64,000 nt of DNA from Caballeronia zhejiangensis. GTDB taxonomy: Bacteria > Pseudomonadota > Gammaproteobacteria > Burkholderiales > Burkholderiaceae. Made by a program: the position numbers and the translations under genes. The DNA lies in NCBI RefSeq assembly GCF_000698575.1, contig NZ_JFHD01000006.1, positions 124,001-188,000 of the forward strand. Reading direction: 5' to 3'. This document shows positions 56,065-64,000 of this stretch, in pieces. Within the stretch, counting starts at the first letter, position 1. The number at the start of each line of letters is the position of its first letter. The notes beneath the pieces are model-generated. The model made no database searches, was not told where the DNA came from, and saw only the letters and a program-made list of their open reading frames with translations.

Positions 56065-56581
56065 GAAACGCAAGCGGCGGCTTCGAACCGGCCGCCGCGC
56101 GTGAGTGTCGAGGCCGGACGGCGCCGCCGTCGGGAGTGGGTATCGCGTTTGAGCATAAAGGATTTTGCGATGTTTGACGAGGCTGGCCAAAAGGACGAGG
56201 ATGCGCGCGCAGACCCGTCTCACGGCCTCGGGCTGTCCCTGATGGACGCATCCCATGTCTGTGTGCGCTGCGGAAAACAGGCCGCTGCGGTATAATCACG
56301 CTCGCTCGTTTCAACAGTTCTGCAACATTCAGCACCGTTTCACGCGCTTCTGCGGCGAAGGGTTCGCAAGAATCCGGTCGGCGTGACTTTGCGCGTTCCG
56401 ATTTCGCGGTGGATTGCCCAGTGCTGTCGAGTCCGCCATTTCCTGTCGCGGGCGCGGACGATTCCGCCAGAATCGACCCGCGCAAGACCGCCCGGCGCTT
56501 TTCGCTAGCCGGCTCCTGCGGTTCCTGCGTCAGGCATGTGCGTTCCGGTGCGCGTCACCGGCCGTCAAAAGGTATTGCTAC
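56065..56581. other. Divergent intergenic region, argF / DUF3579, with a promoter candidate
   Basis: 517 nt without a gene. A perfect TATAAT lies at 56291-56296 and points toward the DUF3579 gene, giving a leader of about 280 nt; no clear TTGACA-like -35 accompanies it. The leader has GC-rich stretches able to pair but matches no riboswitch I know. No distinct argF promoter was recognised. Confidence 0.4.
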
Positions 56582-56920
56582 ATGGCTGAATCATCCCCTA
56601 CCGAGTACTTCATTCAAGGCATCACCAAGAGCGGGAGGAAATTTCGGCCGAGCGACTGGTCCGAGCGTCTCGCCGGCGTGATGTCGGGCTTCGGCCCAAA
56701 GGCGAAAGGGCCCAACGCCCGCCTGCAATATTCCATCTACGTGCGTCCGACGATGATCGGCGACATCAAGGTCGTGATTGTCGATTCCCGCCTGCGCGAC
56801 ATCGAACCGATGGCGTTCGACTTCGTTCTTAACTTCGCAAAAGACAATGATCTGGTTGTGACCGAGGCGTGCGAATTGCCGCCGCATCACGGCACGCAGA
56901 CGCAGCAGCCTCAGCCCTGA
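56582..56920 (+). CDS. DUF3579 domain protein
   Basis: 112-residue protein of a family confined largely to betaproteobacteria. Blocks are YFIQGITKSGRKFRPSDWSERL, spread over ~8-30, AGVMSGFGPKAK and YSIYVRPTMIGDIKVVIVDSRL. No catalytic motif is evident; function unknown. The ATG at 56582 (MAESSPTEY) has AAAGG about 10 nt upstream. It converges with rpsT across a terminator. The argF-DUF3579-rpsT-murJ order is the usual Burkholderia layout. Confidence 0.85.
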   Translation: MAESSPTEYFIQGITKSGRKFRPSDWSERLAGVMSGFGPKAKGPNARLQYSIYVRPTMIGDIKVVIVDSRLRDIEPMAFDFVLNFAKDNDLVVTEACELPPHHGTQTQQPQP

Positions 56921-56961
56921 CCTCCGCGCGACGAAAGCCACAGACGAAAAGCGATAGACGC

Positions 56962-56988
56962 AAAAAAGCCCGCCGAAGCGGGCTTTTT
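56962..56988. terminator. Bidirectional terminator between DUF3579 gene and rpsT
   Basis: Stem AAAAAAGCCCGC/GCGGGCTTTTT with loop CGAA. It lies 41 nt past the DUF3579 stop and 95 nt past the rpsT stop. Confidence 0.88.
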
Positions 56989-57083
56989 CGTTACTGCGCA
57001 GCGGAAACAGGAAGCTGCTTCGGCGAACGCCCCGAACGCGAAACTCGCGAAACCGGAATGCGCCCGCCGGAAGCGAGCCGGAA

Positions 57084-57362
57084 TTACTGGGCAGCGGGGG
57101 CTTGCAGGCCCTTGATGGCTGCAGCCAGGCGGCTCTTGTGACGAGCTGCCTTGTTCTTGTGGACGATCTTCTTGTCCGCGATGATGTCGAGCGTCTTGAC
57201 CGACGTCTTGAACACTTCGGCGGCCTTGGCCTGATCGCCGGCTTCGATAGCCTTGCGAACTGCCTTGATGGCCGTGCGGAACTTCGAGCGCAGCGCCGAG
57301 TTGTGCGAGTTGGCTTTGGCGGCCTGACGGGCGCGCTTGCGAGCTTGTGCGGAATTTGCCAT
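57084..57362 (-). CDS. rpsT: 30S ribosomal protein S20
   Basis: 92-residue basic protein of the small subunit, binding 16S rRNA near helix 44. N-terminus [20 protein letters not shown] and the C-terminal [19 protein letters not shown] are diagnostic. AAAGGGAAA lies upstream of the ATG. A strong minus-strand promoter stands about 215 nt upstream, giving a long leader. In E. coli S20 represses its own translation, and the leader here may serve the same end. Confidence 0.98.
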   Translation of the reverse strand: MANSAQARKRARQAAKANSHNSALRSKFRTAIKAVRKAIEAGDQAKAAEVFKTSVKTLDIIADKKIVHKNKAARHKSRLAAAIKGLQAPAAQ

Positions 57363-57576
57363 GACGGTTTCCCTTTTCCTGTTTCGCTGTTACTTGTCCG
57401 GAGCGCGCGGGGCCGGCGAAGGCCATGAAAGCCCTGACGCGGGCGATCGAGCGCGCTGCCTTTGATCTGAAATCCCGGGAACGATTGCCCGAGAACCTCT
57501 AAAACATCGCCGGCCGGGGCCGGAAAAGACGCGAAGCCGCAAAATCGGAGCGATTTTTGGAGCTTCGAAACCCGCG

Positions 57577-57606
57577 ATTATAGCAAGGGAATATGAGACA
57601 TGACAA
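57577..57606 (-). promoter_or_regulatory. Promoter of rpsT
   Basis: On the minus strand TTGTCA (57601-57606), an 18-nt spacer and a perfect TATAAT (57577-57582). The predicted start is near 57570, leaving a leader of about 208 nt. Confidence 0.7.
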
Positions 57607-57716
57607 GCGCGGCGTGGATCGCGCCGGCACGGGGCGGCTGCCTTGTCATCGGTCAAACGTGCGGCATTGGCCGCCAGCATTGCCCCGAGTCTCGTGGGCG
57701 CGCCGCTCGCGGCCCG

Positions 57717-57722
57717 TATAAT
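57717..57722 (+). promoter_or_regulatory. Candidate -10 element of murJ
   Basis: A perfect TATAAT whose predicted start point (about 57729) is within a few bases of the murJ ATG. The transcript would be leaderless or nearly so. No -35 match is visible 16-18 nt upstream. Confidence 0.35.
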
Positions 57723-57731
57723 AAGCGCCCC

Positions 57732-59282
57732 ATGAATCTATTCCGAGCCCTGCTGACGGTCAGCGGCTTCACGCTGCTGTCGCGCGTGACCGGCCTGATC
57801 CGCGAAACGCTGATCGCCCGAGCCTTCGGCGCCAGTATCTATACCGACGCGTTCTACGTCGCGTTCCGAATCCCCAACCTGCTGCGGCGTCTGTCCGCGG
57901 AAGGCGCGTTCGCGCAGGCGTTCGTGCCGATCCTCGCCGAGTTCAAGAACAGCAAGGGCCACGATCCGACCAAGGCGCTCGTCGACGCGATGTCGACGGT
58001 CCTCACCTGGTTCCTCGTCGTGCTGTCGCTTCTCGGCATGCTGGGCGCGAGCTGGGTCGTGTACGCGGTCGCGTCGGGGTTGTCGCACGAGGGCGCGGCG
58101 TACGGCCTCGCCGTCTCGATGACGCGCATCATGTTCCCGTACATCGTCCTCATTTCGATGACGACGCTCGCCTCGGGCGTGCTCAACACGTACAAGCAGT
58201 TTTCGCTGCCCGCGTTCGCGCCCGTGCTGCTGAACGTGTCGTTCATTGCCGCGGCGGTGTTCGTCGCGCCGCATCTGAAGATTCCGGTTTATGCGCTCGC
58301 GTATGCGGTGATCGTCGGCGGCGTGCTGCAATTGCTCGTGCAACTGCCCGGCCTGAAGAAGATCGACATGACGCCGCGCATCGGGCTGAACTTCCGCGCC
58401 GCGCTCGCGCATCCCGGCGTCAAGCGCGTGCTGCTGAAAATGGTCCCGGCGATGTTCGCAGTGTCGGTCGGGCAACTGAGCCTCATCATCAACACGAATA
58501 TTGCGTCGAACATCGGGGCGGGCGCGGTGTCGTGGATCAACTACGCCGACCGGCTGATGGAATTCCCGACCGCGCTGCTCGGCGCGGCGCTCGGCACGAT
58601 CCTGCTGCCGAGCCTCTCGAAAGCGCACGTCGACGCCAATCACGACGAATACTCCGCGCTGCTCGACTGGGGCCTGCGCATCACGTTCCTGCTGGCCGCG
58701 CCGAGCGCGATCGCGCTGTTTTTCTTCGCCGAGCCGCTCACCGCGACGCTCTTTCACTACGGCAAGTTCGACAATCGTTCGGTCGTGATGGTCGGCCACG
58801 CGCTGTCGGCATACGGGATCGGGCTGATCGGCCTCATCCTCATCAAGATTCTCGCGCCGGGCTTCTACGCGAAGCAGGACATCAAGACGCCGGTGAAGAT
58901 CGCGATCTTCGTGCTCGTCATGACTCAGGTGAGCAACTACATCTTCGTGCCGATTTTTTCTCACGCGGGCCTGACGCTCTCGATCGGCCTCGGCGCGCTC
59001 GCCAACGCGCTGCTGCTGTTCGCGGGGCTGCGCCGCCGCAAGATCTATGAGCCTTCGGCGGGCTGGCTGCGCTTTTTCGTGCAACTGATCGGCGCGTGCC
59101 TGATTCTTGCGGGGACGATGCATTGGGTGGCGATCAATTTCGACTGGATCGGCATGCGCGCGACGCCGGTCCTGCGCATCGCGCTTCTCGGTGCAAGTCT
59201 CGTCGTGTTTGCCGCGTTATATTTCGGTATTCTTGCCGCAATGGGCTTCAAGTACGCCTATTTCAAGAGACGCACGCTTTGA
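57732..59282 (+). CDS. murJ: Lipid II flippase MurJ
   Basis: 516-residue inner-membrane protein with 14 predicted helices, of the MOP superfamily. It moves lipid II across the membrane for peptidoglycan synthesis. The N-terminal block LLTVSGFTLLSRVTGLIRET is the family signature, followed by RIPNLLRRLSAEGAFAQAFV. The cavity Arg and charged residues (RITGLIRE-like region, GKFD near 58770) are kept. The ATG at 57732 (MNLFRALL) was chosen; the frame opens to 57600. Its stop overlaps the next start by one base (TGATG). Confidence 0.97.
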   Translation: MNLFRALLTVSGFTLLSRVTGLIRETLIARAFGASIYTDAFYVAFRIPNLLRRLSAEGAFAQAFVPILAEFKNSKGHDPTKALVDAMSTVLTWFLVVLSLLGMLGASWVVYAVASGLSHEGAAYGLAVSMTRIMFPYIVLISMTTLASGVLNTYKQFSLPAFAPVLLNVSFIAAAVFVAPHLKIPVYALAYAVIVGGVLQLLVQLPGLKKIDMTPRIGLNFRAALAHPGVKRVLLKMVPAMFAVSVGQLSLIINTNIASNIGAGAVSWINYADRLMEFPTALLGAALGTILLPSLSKAHVDANHDEYSALLDWGLRITFLLAAPSAIALFFFAEPLTATLFHYGKFDNRSVVMVGHALSAYGIGLIGLILIKILAPGFYAKQDIKTPVKIAIFVLVMTQVSNYIFVPIFSHAGLTLSIGLGALANALLLFAGLRRRKIYEPSAGWLRFFVQLIGACLILAGTMHWVAINFDWIGMRATPVLRIALLGASLVVFAALYFGILAAMGFKYAYFKRRTL

Positions 59283-60124
59283 TGACGACAACGCGTATCC
59301 TCGACTACTTCTCCTCGCTGATGGCGGACGACGACAGCCTTCCGCTCACGGAAGCCGCCTTGTCGCTCGCGCAGGACGCGTATCCCGATCTCGACATGCA
59401 GGCCGCGCTCGCGGAGATCGACGAACTCGTCGTGCGCGCCCGTCGCCGCATGCCCGATGACGCCGACGCGAAGCAGAAAGTCGATGCGCTGAATCGCTAC
59501 TTTTTCCGCGAGCTGGGCTTCTCCAGCAATCTCAACGATTACTACGATCCGGATAACAGCCATCTGAATGTGGTGCTGCGTCGCCGGCGCGGCATTCCGA
59601 TCTCGCTTGCCGTCATCTATCTGGAAATGGCCGAGCAACTCGGCCTGCCGGTGCGCGGCGTATCGTTTCCGGGGCATTTCCTTTTGCGCGTCGCGACGCC
59701 GGGTCACGATCTGATGCTCGATCCGACGACCGGCCAGACGCTCTCCGAAGCGCAGATGGTCGAGATGCTGGAGCCGTATGTGCAGCGTGTGGGCGAGTCG
59801 ATCGGCAGCGCGTTGCGCGTGCTGTTGCAACCCGCGACGCGGCGCGAGATCGTCGCGCGCATGCTGCGCAATCTGAAGGGTATCTATCTGCAAACGGAGC
59901 GGTGGCAGCGTCTGCTCGCCGTTCAGCAGCGGCTGGTGATCGCGTTGCCGAACAGCATCGAGGAAGTGCGCGATCGCGGTTTCGCGTATGCGCGGCTCGA
60001 TTATCTGCGACCGGCGCTGGAAGATTTGCAGCGATACATCGAGATTCGTCCGGATGCCGAGGACGCGACCGTCGTCGAAACCGAGCTGCACGAGTTGCGG
60101 CAGCGCACGCAGCAAGGCGACTGA
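59282..60124 (+). CDS. SirB1-type transglutaminase-like protein with C-terminal TPR
   Basis: 280-residue protein. The transglutaminase-like domain is marked by FRELGFSSNLNDYYDPDNSHL, RRRRGIPISLAVIYLEMAEQLG and GVSFPGHFLLRV, the SirB1 blocks. The C-terminal helices (LRNLKGIYLQTERWQRLLAVQQRL, then YARLDYLRPALEDLQRYIEI) form tetratricopeptide-like repeats. The conserved Cys of active transglutaminases is not evident, so a binding role is likelier. Coupled to murJ by a TGATG overlap. Confidence 0.87.
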   Translation: MTTTRILDYFSSLMADDDSLPLTEAALSLAQDAYPDLDMQAALAEIDELVVRARRRMPDDADAKQKVDALNRYFFRELGFSSNLNDYYDPDNSHLNVVLRRRRGIPISLAVIYLEMAEQLGLPVRGVSFPGHFLLRVATPGHDLMLDPTTGQTLSEAQMVEMLEPYVQRVGESIGSALRVLLQPATRREIVARMLRNLKGIYLQTERWQRLLAVQQRLVIALPNSIEEVRDRGFAYARLDYLRPALEDLQRYIEIRPDAEDATVVETELHELRQRTQQGD

Positions 60125-60151
60125 ACCACGCCGCGCGCGCCGTGCAGAGCG

Positions 60152-60910
60152 TTACTTAGGCTGCATGCGGATCGCGCCGTCGAGGCGGATCACTTCGCCG
60201 TTGAGCATCGGGTTATCGAAAATCGACTTGACGAGCAGAGCGTACTCGTCGGGTTTGCCGAGACGCGCCGGGAACGGCACCATCGCGCCGAGCGCGTCCT
60301 GCACTTCCTTCGGCATGCCGAGCAGCATCGGCGTTTCGAAGAGGCCCGGCGCGATCGTCATCACACGGATGCCGCTCTTGCTCAGATCGCGCGCGATCGG
60401 CAGCGTCATGCCCGCGACGCCGCTCTTCGATGCCGCATAGGCCGCCTGGCCGATCTGTCCGTCATAAGCCGCTACCGACGCCGTGTTCACGATCACGCCA
60501 CGTTCGCCCGCCGCGTTCGCTTCGTTCTTCGACATCGCGTGCGCCGCGAGCCGGATCATGTTGAACGTGCCGATGAGATTCACCGACACCACCTTCGAGA
60601 AGAGATCGAGCGCGTGCGGACCGTCGCGGCCGACCGTCTTCGCCGCCGGCGCGATGCCCGCGCAATTCACGAGGCCGCGCAATGTGCCGAGACTCAACGC
60701 GGCATCGACGGCGCGTTGGCCATCGCTTTCCTGGCTCACGTCGCATTTGACGAACGCGCCCGACAGCTCTTTCGCGAGCGCTTCGCCTGCCGCGTCGTTC
60801 ATGTCGGCGAGCACGACCTTGCCGCCTTGCGCCGCGATGAGCCGCGCGGTCGCCGCGCCGAGGCCCGACGCACCGCCCGTGATCAGAAAGGTGTTGCCTT
60901 GCATCTCCAT
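60152..60910 (-). CDS. 3-hydroxyacyl-CoA dehydrogenase-like short-chain dehydrogenase
   Basis: 252-residue short-chain dehydrogenase. Rossmann block [15 protein letters not shown] is at ~10-24, NCAGIAPAA at ~84, catalytic Ser in [22 protein letters not shown] with the Tyr/Lys pair. The Gln-Ile-Gly-Gln insertion and [14 protein letters not shown] match the type 2 3-hydroxyacyl-CoA dehydrogenase (HSD10-like) subgroup used in fatty-acid or isoleucine breakdown. The start at 60910 has AAGGAG 7 nt upstream. No linked beta-oxidation genes are adjacent. Confidence 0.88.
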   Translation of the reverse strand: MEMQGNTFLITGGASGLGAATARLIAAQGGKVVLADMNDAAGEALAKELSGAFVKCDVSQESDGQRAVDAALSLGTLRGLVNCAGIAPAAKTVGRDGPHALDLFSKVVSVNLIGTFNMIRLAAHAMSKNEANAAGERGVIVNTASVAAYDGQIGQAAYAASKSGVAGMTLPIARDLSKSGIRVMTIAPGLFETPMLLGMPKEVQDALGAMVPFPARLGKPDEYALLVKSIFDNPMLNGEVIRLDGAIRMQPK

Positions 60911-61054
60911 GTCTCTTCTCCTTTTGTGCGATTCGTGCGCGCGAGAGCAGGGTTGAGCCGCTCGCGCCGATGTCATTCCTTTTGGGAAACGCGTCGATTG
61001 TAGCGAAGCCGCATGCTGCAAATTCGCACGACGGTCATGCGATTTCACGGACAT

Positions 61055-61083
61055 AAAAAACCCGCTCACAGGGAGCGGGTTTT
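61055..61083 (-). terminator. Terminator of adk
   Basis: Stem AAAAAACCCGCTC/GAGCGGGTTTT with a short loop. It lies 26 nt past the adk stop on the minus strand. Confidence 0.87.
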
Positions 61084-61108
61084 CGTCGAACGCGAATCAG
61101 GCAGCGCG

Positions 61109-62043
<935 letters not shown>

Positions 62044-62070
62044 ACACGGGTTGTCGAACAGAGATAGAGA

Positions 62071-62862
62071 TCAGTCCGCTTCCGGGAAGAGCGCCTGAAC
62101 GCGCGCGAGATCGGCGGGCGTGTCGACGCCGGGCGGCGGTGCGTCTTGCGTCACGCGCACCGCGATGCGTTCGCCGTGCCACAGCGCGCGCAGTTGTTCG
62201 AGCGCTTCGGCTTCTTCGATCGGCGCTTGCGCGAGGTTCGGGAAGTCGCGCAGGAATTTCGCGCGATAGGCGTAGAGGCCGATATGCCGCAGCACGTTCT
62301 TCGGCACGGACGGCAGTGCCCCAAGCGCGGCGACGTCCGGCCAGTGCGGTTGCCAGAGATCGCGCGTCCACGGAATCGGCGCGCGCGAGAAGTAGAGCGC
62401 GCGGCTCTGCGCATCGAGCACGGCCTTCACGACGTTCGGATTGAACACGTCGGCGGGATCGTGAATCGGATGCGCGGCCGTCGCGATCGCGCATTCGGGA
62501 TGCGCCGCTAGGTGATCGGCGACATCGCGCACGAGCTGCGGATCGATGAGCGGCTCGTCGCCCTGAACGTTGACGACGATGGCGTCGTCGGCCCAGTTCA
62601 GACGCGTCGCGACCTCGGCGAGCCGATCCGTGCCTGTGGGGTGATCCGAGCGCGTCAACATGACTTCGACGCCGTGATCGCGCGCAGCCTCGACGACGCG
62701 GTCGGAGTCGGTCGCGACAAGCACTTGCGAAGCGCCCGATTCGCGCGCGCGCTCGGCGACGCGCACGACCATCGGCTTGCCGCCGATATCGGCGAGCGGC
62801 TTGTTCGGCAGGCGCGTGGAAGCGAGGCGCGCGGGAATGACCGCGATGAACGGAACGGACAT
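62071..62862 (-). CDS. kdsB: 3-deoxy-manno-octulosonate cytidylyltransferase
   Basis: 263-residue enzyme activating Kdo as CMP-Kdo for the LPS inner core. N-terminal [21 protein letters not shown] is the CTP-binding block, and [36 protein letters not shown] and [12 protein letters not shown] follow in order, as in all KdsB. The gene follows the Trm112-like gene by 10 nt, part of an lpxK-ycaR-kdsB operon known from enterics. Confidence 0.97.
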   Translation of the reverse strand: MSVPFIAVIPARLASTRLPNKPLADIGGKPMVVRVAERARESGASQVLVATDSDRVVEAARDHGVEVMLTRSDHPTGTDRLAEVATRLNWADDAIVVNVQGDEPLIDPQLVRDVADHLAAHPECAIATAAHPIHDPADVFNPNVVKAVLDAQSRALYFSRAPIPWTRDLWQPHWPDVAALGALPSVPKNVLRHIGLYAYRAKFLRDFPNLAQAPIEEAEALEQLRALWHGERIAVRVTQDAPPPGVDTPADLARVQALFPEAD

Positions 62863-62872
62863 TTCAGCGTGC

Positions 62873-63079
62873 TCAGACGTCGCCGACGGGTTTGAGCGGC
62901 TCGACGGGCGTGCCCTCGACGGTCTGACGCGCTTCGTCGACGAGCATCACGGGAATGCCGTCGCGGATCGGATAGGCGAGTTTGTCCGCGCTGCAGACGA
63001 GTTCCTGCGCGGCGCGATCGTAACTGAGCGGGCCTTTGCAAATCGGGCAAACGAGGATTTCAAGCAGACGTGCGTCCAC
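62873..63079 (-). CDS. Trm112/YcaR family small zinc-ribbon-like protein
   Basis: 68-residue protein. Block [20 protein letters not shown] with [21 protein letters not shown] is the YcaR/Trm112 signature, although only three Cys are visible, so the zinc site would be incomplete. GTG 63079 (VDARLLEIL) was chosen, overlapping the lpxK stop by 20 nt, which indicates coupled translation. The frame extends to 63154. It sits between lpxK and kdsB as in E. coli ycaR. Confidence 0.88.
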   Translation of the reverse strand: MDARLLEILVCPICKGPLSYDRAAQELVCSADKLAYPIRDGIPVMLVDEARQTVEGTPVEPLKPVGDV

Positions 63080-64000
63080 GGAGTTTCTCCACAACAAGAG
63101 CGATGAGGCGCGGCCGCAGCACGGCTTGCACCGGAACGACCCAGATGCGTGCATCGCGCCAGGCGCCCAATTTTACTGCATCCTTTTCGGTGATCAGGAT
63201 GGCATCGGCGTCGACGCCGGCGAACGGATTCTCGCGATACGCGTAGTGATCGGGAAACGCGCGCGTCGCCGGCGCGATGCCCGCCGCGCGCAGCGTCGCG
63301 AAGAAGCGTTCAGGCGAGCCGATGCCCGCCGCCGCGACCACTTTCTCGCCGGCGAACTGATCGAGCGGGCGGCGCTGATGCGGATCGTCGAGCAGCCACG
63401 CGTCGCCGGATTCGAGTTCGAGCGCAAACGTGTTCGGCCACGGCGGCAGCGTGCGCTCGTAGGGACTGTTGATGAGCGTCGCGTCGCGGCGGCGCGACAT
63501 CGGCTCGCGCAACGGACCCGCGGGCAGCAGAAAGCCGTTGCCGCCGAGACGGTCGTCGAACACGACGAGCTCGAACGCGCGCGCGAGGCGATAGTGCTGC
63601 AGGCCGTCGTCGGAAACGAGGACATCGACGTTCGGATGCGCTTCGAGCAGCGCCTTCGCCGCCGCGACGCGGTCCGGGCAGACGAACACCGGCGCGTGTG
63701 TACGCCGCGCGATCAACAGCGGTTCGTCGCCGACCTGCTCGGCGGCGGAGCTTGCCGTGACGCTCGTCGGCTTGGCGATCTTCGCGCCGTAACCGCGCGA
63801 GATCACGCCGGGCTGGAATCCGGCGGCGCGCAACGCCTCGACGAGCGCGATGACGGTCGGCGTCTTGCCCGTTCCGCCGACGGTCACGTTGCCCACGACG
63901 ACCACCGGCGCGCCCACTTCGACGCGCTTCATCCAGCCGAGGTCGTAGAAGGCGCGCCGCGTGGCAGCGATCGCGCCGAAGATGCACGCGAAAGGCGTCA
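63060..64000 (-). CDS. lpxK: Tetraacyldisaccharide 4'-kinase LpxK (5' part cut by window edge)
   Basis: Membrane-associated kinase adding the 4'-phosphate to the lipid A precursor. At least 313 residues are in the window; the frame is open to the right edge, and residues ahead of the first Met seen ([20 protein letters not shown]) are typical of the LpxK N-terminus, so the start lies outside. The P-loop-like [35 protein letters not shown] and [12 protein letters not shown] are visible. First of the lpxK-ycaR-kdsB set. Confidence 0.96.
   Translation of the reverse strand, partial: TPFACIFGAIAATRRAFYDLGWMKRVEVGAPVVVVGNVTVGGTGKTPTVIALVEALRAAGFQPGVISRGYGAKIAKPTSVTASSAAEQVGDEPLLIARRTHAPVFVCPDRVAAAKALLEAHPNVDVLVSDDGLQHYRLARAFELVVFDDRLGGNGFLLPAGPLREPMSRRRDATLINSPYERTLPPWPNTFALELESGDAWLLDDPHQRRPLDQFAGEKVVAAAGIGSPERFFATLRAAGIAPATRAFPDHYAYRENPFAGVDADAILITEKDAVKLGAWRDARIWVVPVQAVLRPRLIALVVEKLRGRTSA

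Larger units (their letters stand above)
57363..57731. other. rpsT leader and rpsT/murJ divergent promoter region
   Basis: 369 nt without a protein gene. It holds the rpsT leader (57363 to about 57570), the rpsT promoter, and a short murJ upstream region with TATAAT at 57717-57722, only 9 nt before the murJ ATG. Confidence 0.6.

Noticed and set aside
56409..56681. Open frames in the DUF3579 leader
   Set aside because: No ribosome site and no recognisable sequence. The DUF3579 start at 56582 matches the family.

Overview
The window is ordinary, gene-dense core chromosome from a high-GC betaproteobacterium. It looks like family Burkholderiaceae, in the Burkholderia/Paraburkholderia/Caballeronia group. 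Codon third positions are strongly G/C. Gene blocks typical of that group are intact: amgK-murU divergent from lptD-surA-pdxA-rsmA, ybgC-tolQRAB-pal-cpoB, glyA-nrdR, the kynABU set with a divergent Lrp-type regulator, argG and argF, DUF3579-rpsT-murJ, and adk-kdsB-lpxK. The genus is inference from gene order and protein character. I saw no insertion sequence, prophage, CRISPR array, replication origin or rRNA. There is one tRNA, tRNA-Lys(UUU).

Layout. 1-1.3 kb: end of a gluconate permease plus gluconokinase. 1.3-10.4 kb: purB, cell-wall recycling (murU, amgK), then outer-membrane assembly (lptD, surA), vitamin B6 (pdxA) and rRNA methylation (rsmA). 10.4-17.4 kb: the most accessory-looking part, with a small unknown gene, an SbcD-like nuclease with an SbcC-like ATPase, a convergent WYL regulator and an unknown membrane protein. 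17.4-23.3 kb: tRNA-Lys and the Tol-Pal envelope operon. 23.4-26.4 kb: a short-chain dehydrogenase, then glyA behind a recognisable ZTP riboswitch, and nrdR. 26.5-29.2 kb: five tightly overlapping type IV minor-pilin genes. 29.2-30.6 kb: three small membrane/stress genes resembling yqjD-yqjE-yqjK. 30.9-36.4 kb: glutaryl-CoA dehydrogenase with a divergent IclR regulator, and the kynurenine route of tryptophan breakdown. 36.4-46 kb: mixed housekeeping genes (flavin reductase, msrA, DUF72, DUF29, cfa, pdxH, tcdA, cnoX-like, pirin, a small secreted protein, an EamA exporter). 46-53.7 kb: amiC, tsaE, queG, ogt, xerD, ybaK, plsY, a YajQ protein and murB. 53.7-64 kb: argG, argF, DUF3579, rpsT, murJ, a SirB1-type protein, an SDR, adk, kdsB, a Trm112-like protein and lpxK, which runs off the right edge.

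How the genes fit together. Envelope construction dominates: LPS (kdsB, lpxK, lptD, surA), peptidoglycan (murU/amgK recycling, murB, murJ, amiC), Tol-Pal constriction and phospholipid (plsY, cfa). A second theme is tRNA modification and one-carbon metabolism (tsaE, tcdA, queG, glyA). Small palindromic terminators separate most transcription units.

The strongest non-coding signals are the ZTP riboswitch before glyA, an IclR-type palindrome inside the gcdH/iclR intergenic promoter, a consensus promoter for tRNA-Lys, and a good promoter far upstream of rpsT. I did not find a convincing undescribed multi-gene system. The best candidate for follow-up is the SbcCD-like pair with its WYL regulator at 10.8-16.6 kb.
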